From Hallella bergensis DSM 17361 (GTDB taxonomy: Bacteria; Bacteroidota; Bacteroidia; Bacteroidales; Bacteroidaceae), in NCBI RefSeq assembly GCF_000160535.1, contig NZ_GG704781.1, positions 395,323 through 459,322 on the forward strand: DNA of 64,000 bases, in the 5' to 3' direction. Below are positions 17,121-25,220 of the stretch, in pieces. Within the stretch, counting starts at the first letter, position 1. Each line of letters opens with the position of its first letter. The notes beneath the pieces are model-generated. The model worked only from the letters and a program-made list of their open reading frames with translations. It did no database searches and had not been told where the DNA came from. A program made the translations under genes and the position numbers.

Positions 17121-17184
17121 TGTTTTTCATAGTATTAGATTTAAGGTTAACAAGGTTGGAGTGCAGCGGCGCTCCATTTTTTTT
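17121..17184 (+). ncRNA. Candidate small RNA (about 62 nt) with own promoter and terminator
   Basis: A canonical promoter, a short non-coding stretch containing TTTAAGGTTAACAAGGTT (17140-17157) and an intrinsic terminator are compactly arranged in the 233-bp gap between the YtxH operon and the convergent MBL gene. The same TTAAGGTTA...AAGGTT arrangement behind a TATATTTG box occurs at 61665-61720. It could instead be just the distal terminator of the YtxH operon. The RNA family is not recognised. Confidence 0.4.
17158..17184 (+). terminator. Intrinsic terminator
   Basis: GGAGTGC-AGCG-GCGCTCC hairpin (7-bp stem including one G-T pair) followed by eight T residues at 17177-17184. Confidence 0.85.
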
Positions 17185-17222
17185 GTTATTAGCTTACAAA
17201 AATACTTTTTTGAACAGCAAGC

Positions 17223-17984
17223 TTACACGTCTATTTCCAAGCCATCGTATGCAAACTGGAACCCTTCGGGCAGTCTATCGTTAGCAACTTCATGCAAACC
17301 GATTTTATGCGTCAGATGAGTGAGGAACGTGCGGCTGGCTCCAATCCTACGAGAAAAATCTATGGCTTCTGGAATAATTAAATGACTGTGATGCGGCTTT
17401 GCCCATCTTAAGGCATTAAGAACCAAAGTCTCCACACCTTGAAGATAAACACATTCATCAGGGGATATAGCTTTCATATCTGTAATGTAAGCCATGGATC
17501 CAAACCTATATCCCAATATCGGTAGCTTTCCATGCATCACCTCTATTGGCAATATATTGATATCCCCCACCCTCATCGGTTCATGTTTGCGGATAGCGTG
17601 AAGCGTCAACTTGGGTACTCCGGGATATAAATGTTCAGTAAAACAATAGGGGAAATTATGCTTGACAGCCTTCACCGTCATGTCATTGCCATAGATATCT
17701 ATATTTCCAAAGTAACAACACGGTCTCAAATCGTCAATACCGCCCGCGTGGTCATAATGTTCATGTGTAAGCAACACCGCATCGATCTTGCGAAATTCGA
17801 GCGGCATGAGCTGCATGCGGATATCTGGTCCACAATCTATCAGCACACGTGTCGTTTCCGTTTCCAGCATTGCTGCAGTCCGACTACGTTTATCTCGCCG
17901 GTTATTACTTTTGCAAACCGCACAATCACAACCAATCACTGGCACACCGTTAGATGTTCCGGTGCCTAAAAATCGAAATTTCAA
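17223..17984 (-). CDS. MBL-fold metal-dependent hydrolase (PhnP-like)
   Basis: A cytosolic metallo-beta-lactamase-fold phosphodiesterase-type hydrolase. The N-terminus FRFLGTGTSNGVPVIGC and the downstream CxxC pair (CDCAVC) match the PhnP/ribonuclease Z-like branch. THEHYDHAGGIDDLR near residue 75 gives the HxHxDH metal motif, and a later metal ligand is in HALRWAKPHHSHL. At 253 residues it is typical of Bacteroidetes members; substrate not known. It starts 4 bp after the murB stop, so they share a transcript. Confidence 0.9.
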   Translation of the reverse strand: MKFRFLGTGTSNGVPVIGCDCAVCKSNNRRDKRSRTAAMLETETTRVLIDCGPDIRMQLMPLEFRKIDAVLLTHEHYDHAGGIDDLRPCCYFGNIDIYGNDMTVKAVKHNFPYCFTEHLYPGVPKLTLHAIRKHEPMRVGDINILPIEVMHGKLPILGYRFGSMAYITDMKAISPDECVYLQGVETLVLNALRWAKPHHSHLIIPEAIDFSRRIGASRTFLTHLTHKIGLHEVANDRLPEGFQFAYDGLEIDV

Positions 17985-17988
17985 AGCC

Positions 17989-19077
17989 TTATCTTATATT
18001 TACCTCAGGATATATATGTATTCCAAACTTTGTGAAAACGTCATCTTGAATGGCATGCATCAATCCGACAACATCGCTTCCTGTTGCTCCACCATAGTTT
18101 ACTAATACGAGTGCTTGCTTCTCATAAACTCCAACCTTGCCTACCCTGCGTCCTTTCCATCCACAACGGTCAATCATCCAGCCAGCTGGAATTTTATATC
18201 GTTTTTGATGGTAAAAGTTTCCGGTTTGGCTTCCAGTGTCGTTAGATATCGAAGAGTCAACTTCGAAAAACCTGACATCCGGAAATCTTTCTTTCAGCTC
18301 GTCCAAAACTTCTTTGTCAACAATTGGGTTCATAAAGAAACTCCCCGCATTGCCTAATTCAGAAGGGTCTGGCAATTTAGCGCGACGAATATCAATGATA
18401 ATGCAACGCAGCATCTGAGCCGTCAGATCCCCCTCTTCTATTTCCCAGGCAGTCAGCATCTCGCGGATGTTTCCATATTCGAGATGGGGATGAAATCTAC
18501 GGGAGAGCCTATAGGTCACATGTGTAATGAGAAACTTATCTCTCCAATCCTGTTTAAAACGACTCTGACGGTATCCATAGCCACACTCGTCTGCTCCGAT
18601 GGTAACCACTTTGTCCGAGGACAGCTCCACGGCCTCAATTTTTGTTATCAAATCCTTGGCCTCTACACCGTAAGCTCCAATATTCTGAACAGCCGAAGCA
18701 CCACACTCTCCCGGAATCAGGCTGAGGTTTTCCATGCCGTAATAGCCTTGCTCAACAGCATATTCCACCACCTCGTCAAACGTAGTACCGGCCCAGCATC
18801 TGAGCAATACGGATTCAGAAGGTTGGTCTCCGGTGATGACTTCCACGTCGAACCGTTTATCAGCCGTCAGCACTTTTCCATGAAAATCTTTAGTCAACAG
18901 AAGATTGCTTCCACCGCCAAGAATCAAAAATGACCGCGTGGATCCATCGTTTTCTTTCAACTCGTGAGCAAGTTCTACAGCATCATCGATCGACTCAAAA
19001 GTAATAAATTCATCACATTTTTGGTCGATTCCAAACGTATTGTTATGTAGCAGAGAATAGTTTGCTAATCGTATCAT
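17989..19077 (-). CDS. murB: UDP-N-acetylenolpyruvoylglucosamine reductase
   Basis: FAD-dependent reductase of the second step of peptidoglycan precursor synthesis. The FAD-binding segment GGGSNLLLTKDF is near residue 48, GAYGVEAKD is in the middle, GSFFMNP carries the proton-donor serine of type I MurB and the C-terminal HIYPEVNIR holds the catalytic glutamate. The start at 19077 (MIRLANYSLLHNNTFG) fits family N-termini better than the in-frame ATG eight codons upstream at 19101. Length from 19077 is 362 residues. Confidence 0.96.
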   Translation of the reverse strand: MIRLANYSLLHNNTFGIDQKCDEFITFESIDDAVELAHELKENDGSTRSFLILGGGSNLLLTKDFHGKVLTADKRFDVEVITGDQPSESVLLRCWAGTTFDEVVEYAVEQGYYGMENLSLIPGECGASAVQNIGAYGVEAKDLITKIEAVELSSDKVVTIGADECGYGYRQSRFKQDWRDKFLITHVTYRLSRRFHPHLEYGNIREMLTAWEIEEGDLTAQMLRCIIIDIRRAKLPDPSELGNAGSFFMNPIVDKEVLDELKERFPDVRFFEVDSSISNDTGSQTGNFYHQKRYKIPAGWMIDRCGWKGRRVGKVGVYEKQALVLVNYGGATGSDVVGLMHAIQDDVFTKFGIHIYPEVNIR

Positions 19078-19118
19078 AATCAAGAAATAGCATTCGCGCA
19101 AAAACTTTGCACCAAGCC

Positions 19119-19973
19119 TTAAGTGTTAAATTTAGTAAGTTTCCATTTTCCATCGATCATTTTGAAGTCCATTTCCATTTCAAGACCGTTGGATATTCCC
19201 CTGATTAAAAATATCTTTCGATTCGAACTATGTTTTCGTTCTCCGTAAAGAATGTTATAGATAACTCCACTTGGTATGATAGCTGGCTTGAAATCAGGCC
19301 ATTGCTGGGGCATTATAACGCCTGAAATAGTAGAGAAATCGTCTTCTGGATCGGGAGCGGTGAAATTCACCTCCTCAGCCATACTTCTCACCTGAAATGC
19401 TGAATCAGTGGAAAATTTATCATAGAATTTCAAGAAACTTGCATTTCTGTTCTTATAAAGGGGCTGATAGTGAACAGAAGTAAGCATCCACTCACCATTC
19501 AATTTATCAAAGAAATATTCCTGAACTGTTTTGATGTCAAATTGAATTTTTTCTATAACCACATGATTCACAGACGTGTCTTTACCCAACTCTCTATATT
19601 TAGGACTGTCGATGATTAGCGTGTAGTATTCCTGACGCATGAAGAAACGCTCCGTCTTCCATTGTTTTCTGTCTACTTGGCTCTCCAACTTGCCATCACG
19701 ATATATAGGCAGTGGAAAGGTAGTGCGCTTTTGTTGGAGTTTACGACTGGCAGCGAAATTAAAGAAGAAATCGTCAAAAAGTTCATCGGCTGCCTTGGGC
19801 ATCGGAGTCTCTGCTATTATACTTTCTGACGAATCCAACATGGTTGTATCCTCTTGGATAGAATCCACTTGCAAAGTATCTGTAGGCTCTGGCTTCTTAT
19901 TGGTACACCCGTATGGAATGACCATTGCCAAAAACAGCATGGATAAAACAACAAAAGCAAACTCTTTTCTCAT
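19119..19973 (-). CDS. DUF4348-type lipoprotein
   Basis: The signal peptide ends at a lipobox with C23 (IPYGC). A low-complexity acidic linker (27-60) is followed by a globular domain starting DELFDDFFFNFA, which resembles the Bacteroidetes DUF4348 family. It has no catalytic motif that I can identify. It is likely anchored in the periplasm or outer membrane. It precedes murB and the MBL gene on the same strand, with 41 bp to murB, so co-transcription is plausible. The minus-strand -7 box at 20004-19997 fits its promoter. Family assignment is moderately sure; function unknown. Confidence 0.78.
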   Translation of the reverse strand: MRKEFAFVVLSMLFLAMVIPYGCTNKKPEPTDTLQVDSIQEDTTMLDSSESIIAETPMPKAADELFDDFFFNFAASRKLQQKRTTFPLPIYRDGKLESQVDRKQWKTERFFMRQEYYTLIIDSPKYRELGKDTSVNHVVIEKIQFDIKTVQEYFFDKLNGEWMLTSVHYQPLYKNRNASFLKFYDKFSTDSAFQVRSMAEEVNFTAPDPEDDFSTISGVIMPQQWPDFKPAIIPSGVIYNILYGERKHSSNRKIFLIRGISNGLEMEMDFKMIDGKWKLTKFNT

Positions 19974-19996
19974 ATCAAATTATTCATAAGGCTACG

Positions 19997-20056
19997 CAAA
20001 ATTACACATTATTTTTCATATTAGTTTACTTTTTCCAATAAAACTTAGTAACTTTG
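19997..20056. promoter_or_regulatory. Divergent promoters for the DUF4348 lipoprotein and pheS
   Basis: Minus strand: TAATTTTG at 20004-19997, 24 bp before the DUF4348 start. Plus strand: TAACTTTG at 20049-20056, 26 bp before the pheS start. Confidence 0.65.
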
Positions 20057-20082
20057 CATTCATAGAACAGGATGTTTAAATT

Positions 20083-21120
20083 ATGATATTAGACAAAATA
20101 GACAAACTCCTTCAGGAAGTGGCCGAAATGTCGGCAAAAAACTCAGAAGAGATTGAACAGCTCAGGCTAAAATACTTGAGCAAGAAAGGGGAAATTAATG
20201 CCGTCATGGCTGATTTCCGCAATATAGCTGCAGACCAGAAGAAAACCGTTGGTATCAAGATAAACGAACTCAAGCAGGCTGCACTCAACAAACTCAGCGA
20301 ATTACGTGAGCAGGTAGCCACTGCAGATTCAGATACTGAGAATATCGACCTCACACGCACGCCCTACCCTATTCCGCTCGGCACACGCCATCCTCTGACC
20401 CTCGTTAAGAATCAAATTATAGATATATTCCAACGCATGGGGTTCGTCTTGTACCAAGGTCCGGAGATTGACGACGACAAGCATGTGTTCACCATGCTTA
20501 ACTTTGCTGCCGATCACCCAGCACGCGATATGCAGGATACGTTCTTTATTTCTCAAGATGCAAACGATGTTACCAAGAACGTTATCCTCCGTTCACACAC
20601 TTCTGGTGATGAAGCCCACTATATGGAAACCCACAAACCGCCAATTCGCATGCTCTGTCCGGGACGCGTTTACCGCAATGAGGCCATCTCTGCGCGTGCC
20701 CACTGCTTTTTCCATCAGGTTGAGGGATTGTATGTAGACAAGGGAGTTAGTTTCTCAGACCTCAAGCAAGTGCTTCTGACCTTTGCGCGAGAAATGTTTG
20801 GACCGGATACCAAGATTCGTTTGCGCCCCTCCTATTTCCCATTCACCGAACCCAGTGCCGAGATGGACATTTCATGCAACATCTGCGGAGGTAAAGGCTG
20901 TGGATTCTGTAAAAACACCGGATGGGTAGAAATTTTGGGTTGCGGAATGGTCGACCCACACGACCTCGAGGCTTGCGGTATCGACTCCAGCGTCTACACT
21001 GGCTATGCATTTGGCATGGGTGTGGAGCGCATTACCAACCTGAAATATCGCGTAAACGATTTGCGACTATTCTCCGAAAATGACATTCGTTTCCTCGAAG
21101 AATTCAAAAGTGCATATTAA
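20083..21120 (+). CDS. pheS: Phenylalanine-tRNA ligase alpha subunit
   Basis: Catalytic class II subunit of the alpha2beta2 PheRS that charges tRNA-Phe. Residues 1-80 form the coiled-coil tRNA-binding arm. The catalytic domain has HPLTLVKNQIIDIF, the motif 2 arginine in CPGRVYRNE, and motif 3 in GMGVERITNLKY near the end. A cysteine cluster (CNICGGKGCGFCKNTGW at about 266-282) is present as in many homologues. At 345 residues it is standard. Unlike the pheST operon of many bacteria, pheT lies about 35 kb away on the other strand. An intrinsic terminator follows. Confidence 0.98.
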   Translation: MILDKIDKLLQEVAEMSAKNSEEIEQLRLKYLSKKGEINAVMADFRNIAADQKKTVGIKINELKQAALNKLSELREQVATADSDTENIDLTRTPYPIPLGTRHPLTLVKNQIIDIFQRMGFVLYQGPEIDDDKHVFTMLNFAADHPARDMQDTFFISQDANDVTKNVILRSHTSGDEAHYMETHKPPIRMLCPGRVYRNEAISARAHCFFHQVEGLYVDKGVSFSDLKQVLLTFAREMFGPDTKIRLRPSYFPFTEPSAEMDISCNICGGKGCGFCKNTGWVEILGCGMVDPHDLEACGIDSSVYTGYAFGMGVERITNLKYRVNDLRLFSENDIRFLEEFKSAY

Positions 21121-21138
21121 TTAAAAATATTTTGTCTT

Positions 21139-21175
21139 AAAAAGCAGGAGTGTCATTGGCGCTTCTGCTTTTTTT
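21139..21175 (+). terminator. Intrinsic terminator of pheS
   Basis: The stem AAAAAGCAGGAGTG pairs with CGCTTCTGCTTTTT (two G-T pairs) around a short loop and runs into a T7 tract. The A-tract upstream could also allow use from the minus strand. Confidence 0.88.
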
Positions 21176-21203
21176 GACTCACTTTCTTTACTTTTTTTTC
21201 AGC

Positions 21204-21272
21204 GTATCACGGCCGCAGTACGCGTGCGTTGCATTCGACAGACAAATGTATCACGGCCGAAGCACGCGCGTA
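21204..21272 (+). repeat. Imperfect direct repeat, about 25 bp, 44-bp period
   Basis: GTATCACGGCCG(C/A)AG(T/C)ACGCG occurs at 21204 and again at 21248. A related GTGATAC in inverted sense follows at 21280-21286. The GC-rich units stand out from the AT-rich intergenic background. They lie in the 312-bp gap between the convergent pheS and cobalamin adenosyltransferase genes. The rest of the gap shows nothing else beyond the pheS terminator. Confidence 0.6.
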
Positions 21273-21432
21273 TATCGGACGTGATACAATGGAAACAACC
21301 CTTATTCGACATACCGGCATGTCGTCAGGAATGTGCCACTATTGTTTGACATGTCACAATTGACTTCCGGCTCACAACATTGGGAAAACACCGTAAATGC
21401 TTTTCCATTGTCTTACCTGGTATACGGTAAGC

Positions 21433-21948
21433 CTACGGATTAGACAAACAATATAAATAGTCGGAGAGTCTGTTGATGTATTGCATCAAGATGCGCCATT
21501 TCTCGCTCTGTGCATCTGTTTTTCCCAAATTAGAAAGCGTTACCAGCCTTCGTTCGCATGTCCGTACTTGGGTACGTGTCAAATGCAGTACGGCATCTGT
21601 CATATCCTTACCCGGGAAAACAAAATGAAATTTCTTGCCTTGTGTCATGCGCTTAATATGAGCCTCCATGCTGTTTGTAGCCTCGTGAAGTATGTTGAGT
21701 ACTTCCGGCAGGCCATCTTTGGCACCGTTAGACGGATAGCCATTCGCCACGATGCCCATCAGGATCATCAGTTCTCGTTGTATCTTTTCATAGGGTTCTG
21801 TCTGCTGTGCTGTGGCCTTGCAAAGTCCGAGCCACGCATTCAGTTCGTCGAGTTCTCCATTGAGTTCTATCCGTGCGTCGTCCTTGCTCACACGTTTACC
21901 GTCATACAGCGAGGTTTCACCTCCGTCTCCTTTCTTGGTTGTAATCAT
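21433..21948 (-). CDS. pduO: PduO-type cob(I)alamin adenosyltransferase
   Basis: Transfers the 5'-deoxyadenosyl group of ATP to cob(I)alamin, giving coenzyme B12. The N-terminal TKKGDGGETSLYDGKRVSK is the ATP-binding signature of PduO/MMAB enzymes, and CERRLVTLS plus the NRLSDYLYCL tail are family motifs. The ATG at 21948 (MITTKKGDGG) is preferred to upstream in-frame ATGs at 21993 and 21972 because family members begin here. It overlaps the upstream permease end closely (stop at 21953). It is the last gene of the riboswitch-controlled uptake operon, so imported B12 is converted to the active cofactor. Confidence 0.93.
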   Translation of the reverse strand: MITTKKGDGGETSLYDGKRVSKDDARIELNGELDELNAWLGLCKATAQQTEPYEKIQRELMILMGIVANGYPSNGAKDGLPEVLNILHEATNSMEAHIKRMTQGKKFHFVFPGKDMTDAVLHLTRTQVRTCERRLVTLSNLGKTDAQSEKWRILMQYINRLSDYLYCLSNP

Positions 21949-21952
21949 TTCC

Positions 21953-22954
21953 CTATTCTTTAATAATGACATAAATAATGATCGGTGCGCCAATGATGGG
22001 CGTCACCGCATTGAGTGGCAAGATGCCGGACTCGCCTGGCAGAGTTGTCAGGACGTTACACAGAAGGGCAACAACGCAACCCGTTAGAATGGTAACTGGC
22101 AGCAAATGCCGATGGTCTGACGTTTGCAGCAGCAGCCGGGCTATATGGGGGACAGCCAATGCTATGAAGGCGATAGGCCCGCAAAAAGCTGTGACTATGG
22201 CAGTAAGTAATCCAGTAACAACCAACAGAATGTTACGGACACGATGCACATTGATGCCTAAGTTTTCAGCATAGTTCTCTCCCATCAGCAGGGCATTGAG
22301 TGGTTTTATCAGTAACAGTGTAGCACTTGTTGCCAAGAGTGTAACCGTAGCAAAGAAGGGCATTTGGTTCATCGATACATTTCCAAAATTCCCCATACCC
22401 CACACGGCAAAACTCTTCACCCCCTCCTTGGTGGCGAAAAAATTGAGTAGTGTAATGGCGCTCGAGGCCAAATATCCTATCATGATACCTATAATGATCA
22501 GCATCACATGGTTATGCACCATCTTCCCTACAGTCCATATCAAGGTCGTGACTGCAACAGCACCAATGAATGCTGCCGTCACAGATGACAAACCACTCAC
22601 CATATAAGACGCGGAGACTGCCGGAGCCAACGTGAGCAGCGCCACTGCGAGGGCTGCTCCACTCGTTACTCCAAAAATATCGGGTGCCGCCAAAGGATTA
22701 CGAAAAGCTGTTTGCAGCAACAGTCCACTCACGGTCAAGGCGCCTCCGGCCAGCAATGCGGTGATAACCTGCGGCAAACGGTTTTCGATGATGATAAACC
22801 TCCAACTCTCTTTTTGCACATCGTTGCCGAAAATGACGTTCCAAATCTCGTGCAGGGGAATATCCACACTCCCATGCACAAGTCCCACGCCGCACAAAAA
22901 TACTATGGCAAGAGACAGCACGAAATAAAGTAGTCTTGTTTTCATCATTATCAT
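21953..22954 (-). CDS. btuC: Vitamin B12 ABC transporter permease (FecCD/BtuC family)
   Basis: An inner-membrane channel subunit that passes cobalamin from the binding protein to the cytosol. The 333-residue protein has about ten hydrophobic helices and FecCD signatures (IIENRLPQVITALLAGGALTV early, GLLLQTAFRNPLAAPDIFG, and CGPIAFIALAVPHIARLL facing the ATPase). The B12 role comes from the operon and the cobalamin riboswitch; by sequence alone it could be an iron-siderophore permease. The expected ATPase gene (btuD) is not in this operon. Confidence 0.9.
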   Translation of the reverse strand: MIMMKTRLLYFVLSLAIVFLCGVGLVHGSVDIPLHEIWNVIFGNDVQKESWRFIIIENRLPQVITALLAGGALTVSGLLLQTAFRNPLAAPDIFGVTSGAALAVALLTLAPAVSASYMVSGLSSVTAAFIGAVAVTTLIWTVGKMVHNHVMLIIIGIMIGYLASSAITLLNFFATKEGVKSFAVWGMGNFGNVSMNQMPFFATVTLLATSATLLLIKPLNALLMGENYAENLGINVHRVRNILLVVTGLLTAIVTAFCGPIAFIALAVPHIARLLLQTSDHRHLLPVTILTGCVVALLCNVLTTLPGESGILPLNAVTPIIGAPIIIYVIIKE

Positions 22955-23003
22955 AACGCAAGGGGAGGAAAACTATTGCCATGTGTTTCTATCCCTTTCG
23001 TAT

Positions 23004-24089
23004 TTACAAATGCTTATAATATCTCAAGTCCCCAATATTGGTATGAGGATGCAACAATATGATCATCTCTCTTAAAAGATAATCGGGGCGGAAAGGAGTT
23101 TCCTCAAAATAAGGCGACACAGAAGTGTTGCACTCATAGATTTCGCCCGTTCGGAAAGCCTTGAGGGCTTCATAACCATGAAACTCACGGAGCAAATCTT
23201 CGTGCGACATCATCTTCGATCCATTGTATTTAAAGGCCCATATGTCGCTGTCGCCGGCCTTGTCGATAATCTGTTCGAACGAGAGCGCAAGACTTCCTCC
23301 ATGCTTGTCTTCCGAAAAAGCATAGCGTCCGTTGGCATCCCTGATGATGGTGCCCATGCTGCTTGCCCCGCCGGGTGTGTACCATGTGGCACCGGTCTTG
23401 CGCTCCGTGAGTATGCTCCGTCCTTCAGGAAGTGTAGCAGCATATTGTTTTAAGCTCTGATAGGTGGAGTCTACGACGTGAAAGAGCGAGTCGGCACGGC
23501 ACCCTTCTCCGAACAACCGACCGTAATAGCGCATCCATTCAGCTCGACCCAAGGCTGAAGTCTCCATATAATCAGCCGTCTGAATAATGGGAATACCCAA
23601 CTTCTCCAGCTTACCAAAACCACCGCTACCCTCAAACGGACTCACGAAAATGGCATCGGGATGCAGGTCTATAATCCTTTCGATGTCGGGACTCATGGCA
23701 TCTCCGCAATCCGCAATCTTTCCCTCCTTCACTCGTTGTTGAATGTCGGGAATCAGCATGTATTGTAAATCACAAACACCAACTATACAATCGGCAAGCC
23801 CCAAATATTTCAGGAGTTGGCAATGCGAAGTAGTGAAGACCACGACCCGTTGCAGCGGCTGTATTGTCCCTTCTGCTTTCTTGTGGTCCACACGCACGCT
23901 TTGCAATGTCTTTCCCTGTTTCCAAGGGTCTGAAACGGTTGCTTCCATCCGTCCATTCTGCTCGCTGATCTGCAACAGCTGGGCATACCGCAACGCAAGA
24001 GTATCGCCCTGCCCTGCATCGGAAGATTTCTTTCCGGTGCAGGCACAGAGCAACGCTGTCGCGAATAATATGCCAAAGAGTTTTCTCAT
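23004..24089 (-). CDS. btuF: Cobalamin-binding lipoprotein (BtuF-like periplasmic binding protein)
   Basis: A lipoprotein signal (lipobox LLCAC, C17) precedes a two-lobed periplasmic-binding-protein fold of the helical-backbone type: RVVVFTTSHCQLLKYLG opens lobe 1, DAIFVSPFEGSGG follows, and the second lobe contains the GASSMGTIIRDANGRYAF region. It would deliver substrate to the BtuC permease 49 bp downstream. It begins 1 bp after the stop of the BtuG-like gene. The vitamin B12 assignment rests on the operon and riboswitch. Confidence 0.88.
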   Translation of the reverse strand: MRKLFGILFATALLCACTGKKSSDAGQGDTLALRYAQLLQISEQNGRMEATVSDPWKQGKTLQSVRVDHKKAEGTIQPLQRVVVFTTSHCQLLKYLGLADCIVGVCDLQYMLIPDIQQRVKEGKIADCGDAMSPDIERIIDLHPDAIFVSPFEGSGGFGKLEKLGIPIIQTADYMETSALGRAEWMRYYGRLFGEGCRADSLFHVVDSTYQSLKQYAATLPEGRSILTERKTGATWYTPGGASSMGTIIRDANGRYAFSEDKHGGSLALSFEQIIDKAGDSDIWAFKYNGSKMMSHEDLLREFHGYEALKAFRTGEIYECNTSVSPYFEETPFRPDYLLREMIILLHPHTNIGDLRYYKHL

Positions 24090-24090
24090 C

Positions 24091-25176
24091 TTATTTCAAG
24101 AAAACAACTTTGTTAGGCTGCGGACTTGCATAGGAGAACTGACGCAAGAAATTGCCGTGCTTGTCAAATACATAGAACACGCTTTCTGTTTTAAAATCCG
24201 TTGTTGCTACATATACATTTCCGTTGTATGGGTTTGAAGAGATACTGTAAACCGGTGAGGTAGAAAGGGTCTCAGGGAACTTCTTGAAAAAGGCATTATC
24301 CACTTTACCTGTCTCTGTGTTGTATGCTGAAAGCGTTGTTATCGTCTTGTGTGTTTTCCAATTAGTTTGGCTGTTGGCAAGATAAACCATGTCGTCACCC
24401 GTTCCCATACAAGAGGCTGTCCCCATCTCGCTATACTTGCCGGTCTTTGAATCGTAGATGCCCCATGGATAATTATAGCTGGCACCAAAGCCCCGAATGA
24501 ACATCTTGCCGTCTTCCTCATATATTTTAGCAGGATTTTGCATAATCGTAGCATAGCTTACAGTCTTGAAGTCGCTGTTCACGATAGCCAGACGATTATC
24601 CTTAAAATCCGTGCCCTGCAAAGTGATGTAGAGTTTTCCATCCTCCTCGGCAATGTCCTCCGGGCGGTCGCCAACCTTCAGCGAGTCCATATACTGAAGT
24701 TTATAGCCGTTGATCTTGATTCGACTCACGTAACCACCGTAGGAAACAGCATAGATAATGCCATCTTCTTCTTCAACACTTCTTACCTGACCGAGATTTT
24801 TGTAGTCTTCAAAACTAATGCGGTCTTTCTCGATGCCGTAGCCGTCGAGCAGACAAACATAGTTGCTCACATTCACCGCAACTACAATCCTGTTGTTGTC
24901 TACAACCTCAATGTCATTACCGGTATCACCCAAACCTTTTCCATTTTGGGTATTAAAAAGGTCCTGAACGATCTCCGTCGGAGCACTCCAATCGAAATAA
25001 AAGAGTTTAGAATTATTTTTTCCCATATTACCCTCATTCAAAATGAACGCGCGGGCGCTGCTTTTCATTTCGATCTTTCCACCTCCCAGTGTGTTCCATT
25101 CGTCATCATCGCTACACGATGTAAAGCCGGCCAACAAAGCCACTGCACTCAATAACCAAATTTTTCCTTTTTTCAT
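24091..25176 (-). CDS. btuG: BtuG-like surface lipoprotein (seven-bladed propeller, DUF5074-type)
   Basis: Lipobox FTSC with C21 is followed by SDDDEWN, an acidic run typical of the Bacteroidetes lipoprotein surface-export signal. The body is a series of beta-blades (NDIEVVDNNRIVVAVNVSNY, VGDRPEDIAEEDGKLYITLQ, NGNVYVATTDF), as expected for a YncE-like propeller. In Bacteroides the BtuG lipoproteins of this type bind cobalamin with extreme affinity at the surface and pass it to BtuB. Its place between btuB and btuF under a cobalamin riboswitch supports that role. Confidence 0.85.
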   Translation of the reverse strand: MKKGKIWLLSAVALLAGFTSCSDDDEWNTLGGGKIEMKSSARAFILNEGNMGKNNSKLFYFDWSAPTEIVQDLFNTQNGKGLGDTGNDIEVVDNNRIVVAVNVSNYVCLLDGYGIEKDRISFEDYKNLGQVRSVEEEDGIIYAVSYGGYVSRIKINGYKLQYMDSLKVGDRPEDIAEEDGKLYITLQGTDFKDNRLAIVNSDFKTVSYATIMQNPAKIYEEDGKMFIRGFGASYNYPWGIYDSKTGKYSEMGTASCMGTGDDMVYLANSQTNWKTHKTITTLSAYNTETGKVDNAFFKKFPETLSTSPVYSISSNPYNGNVYVATTDFKTESVFYVFDKHGNFLRQFSYASPQPNKVVFLK

Positions 25177-25220
25177 TTTTCTTAATTTATTATATTGTTA
25201 GTATGTTTATTCTGTTCGCT

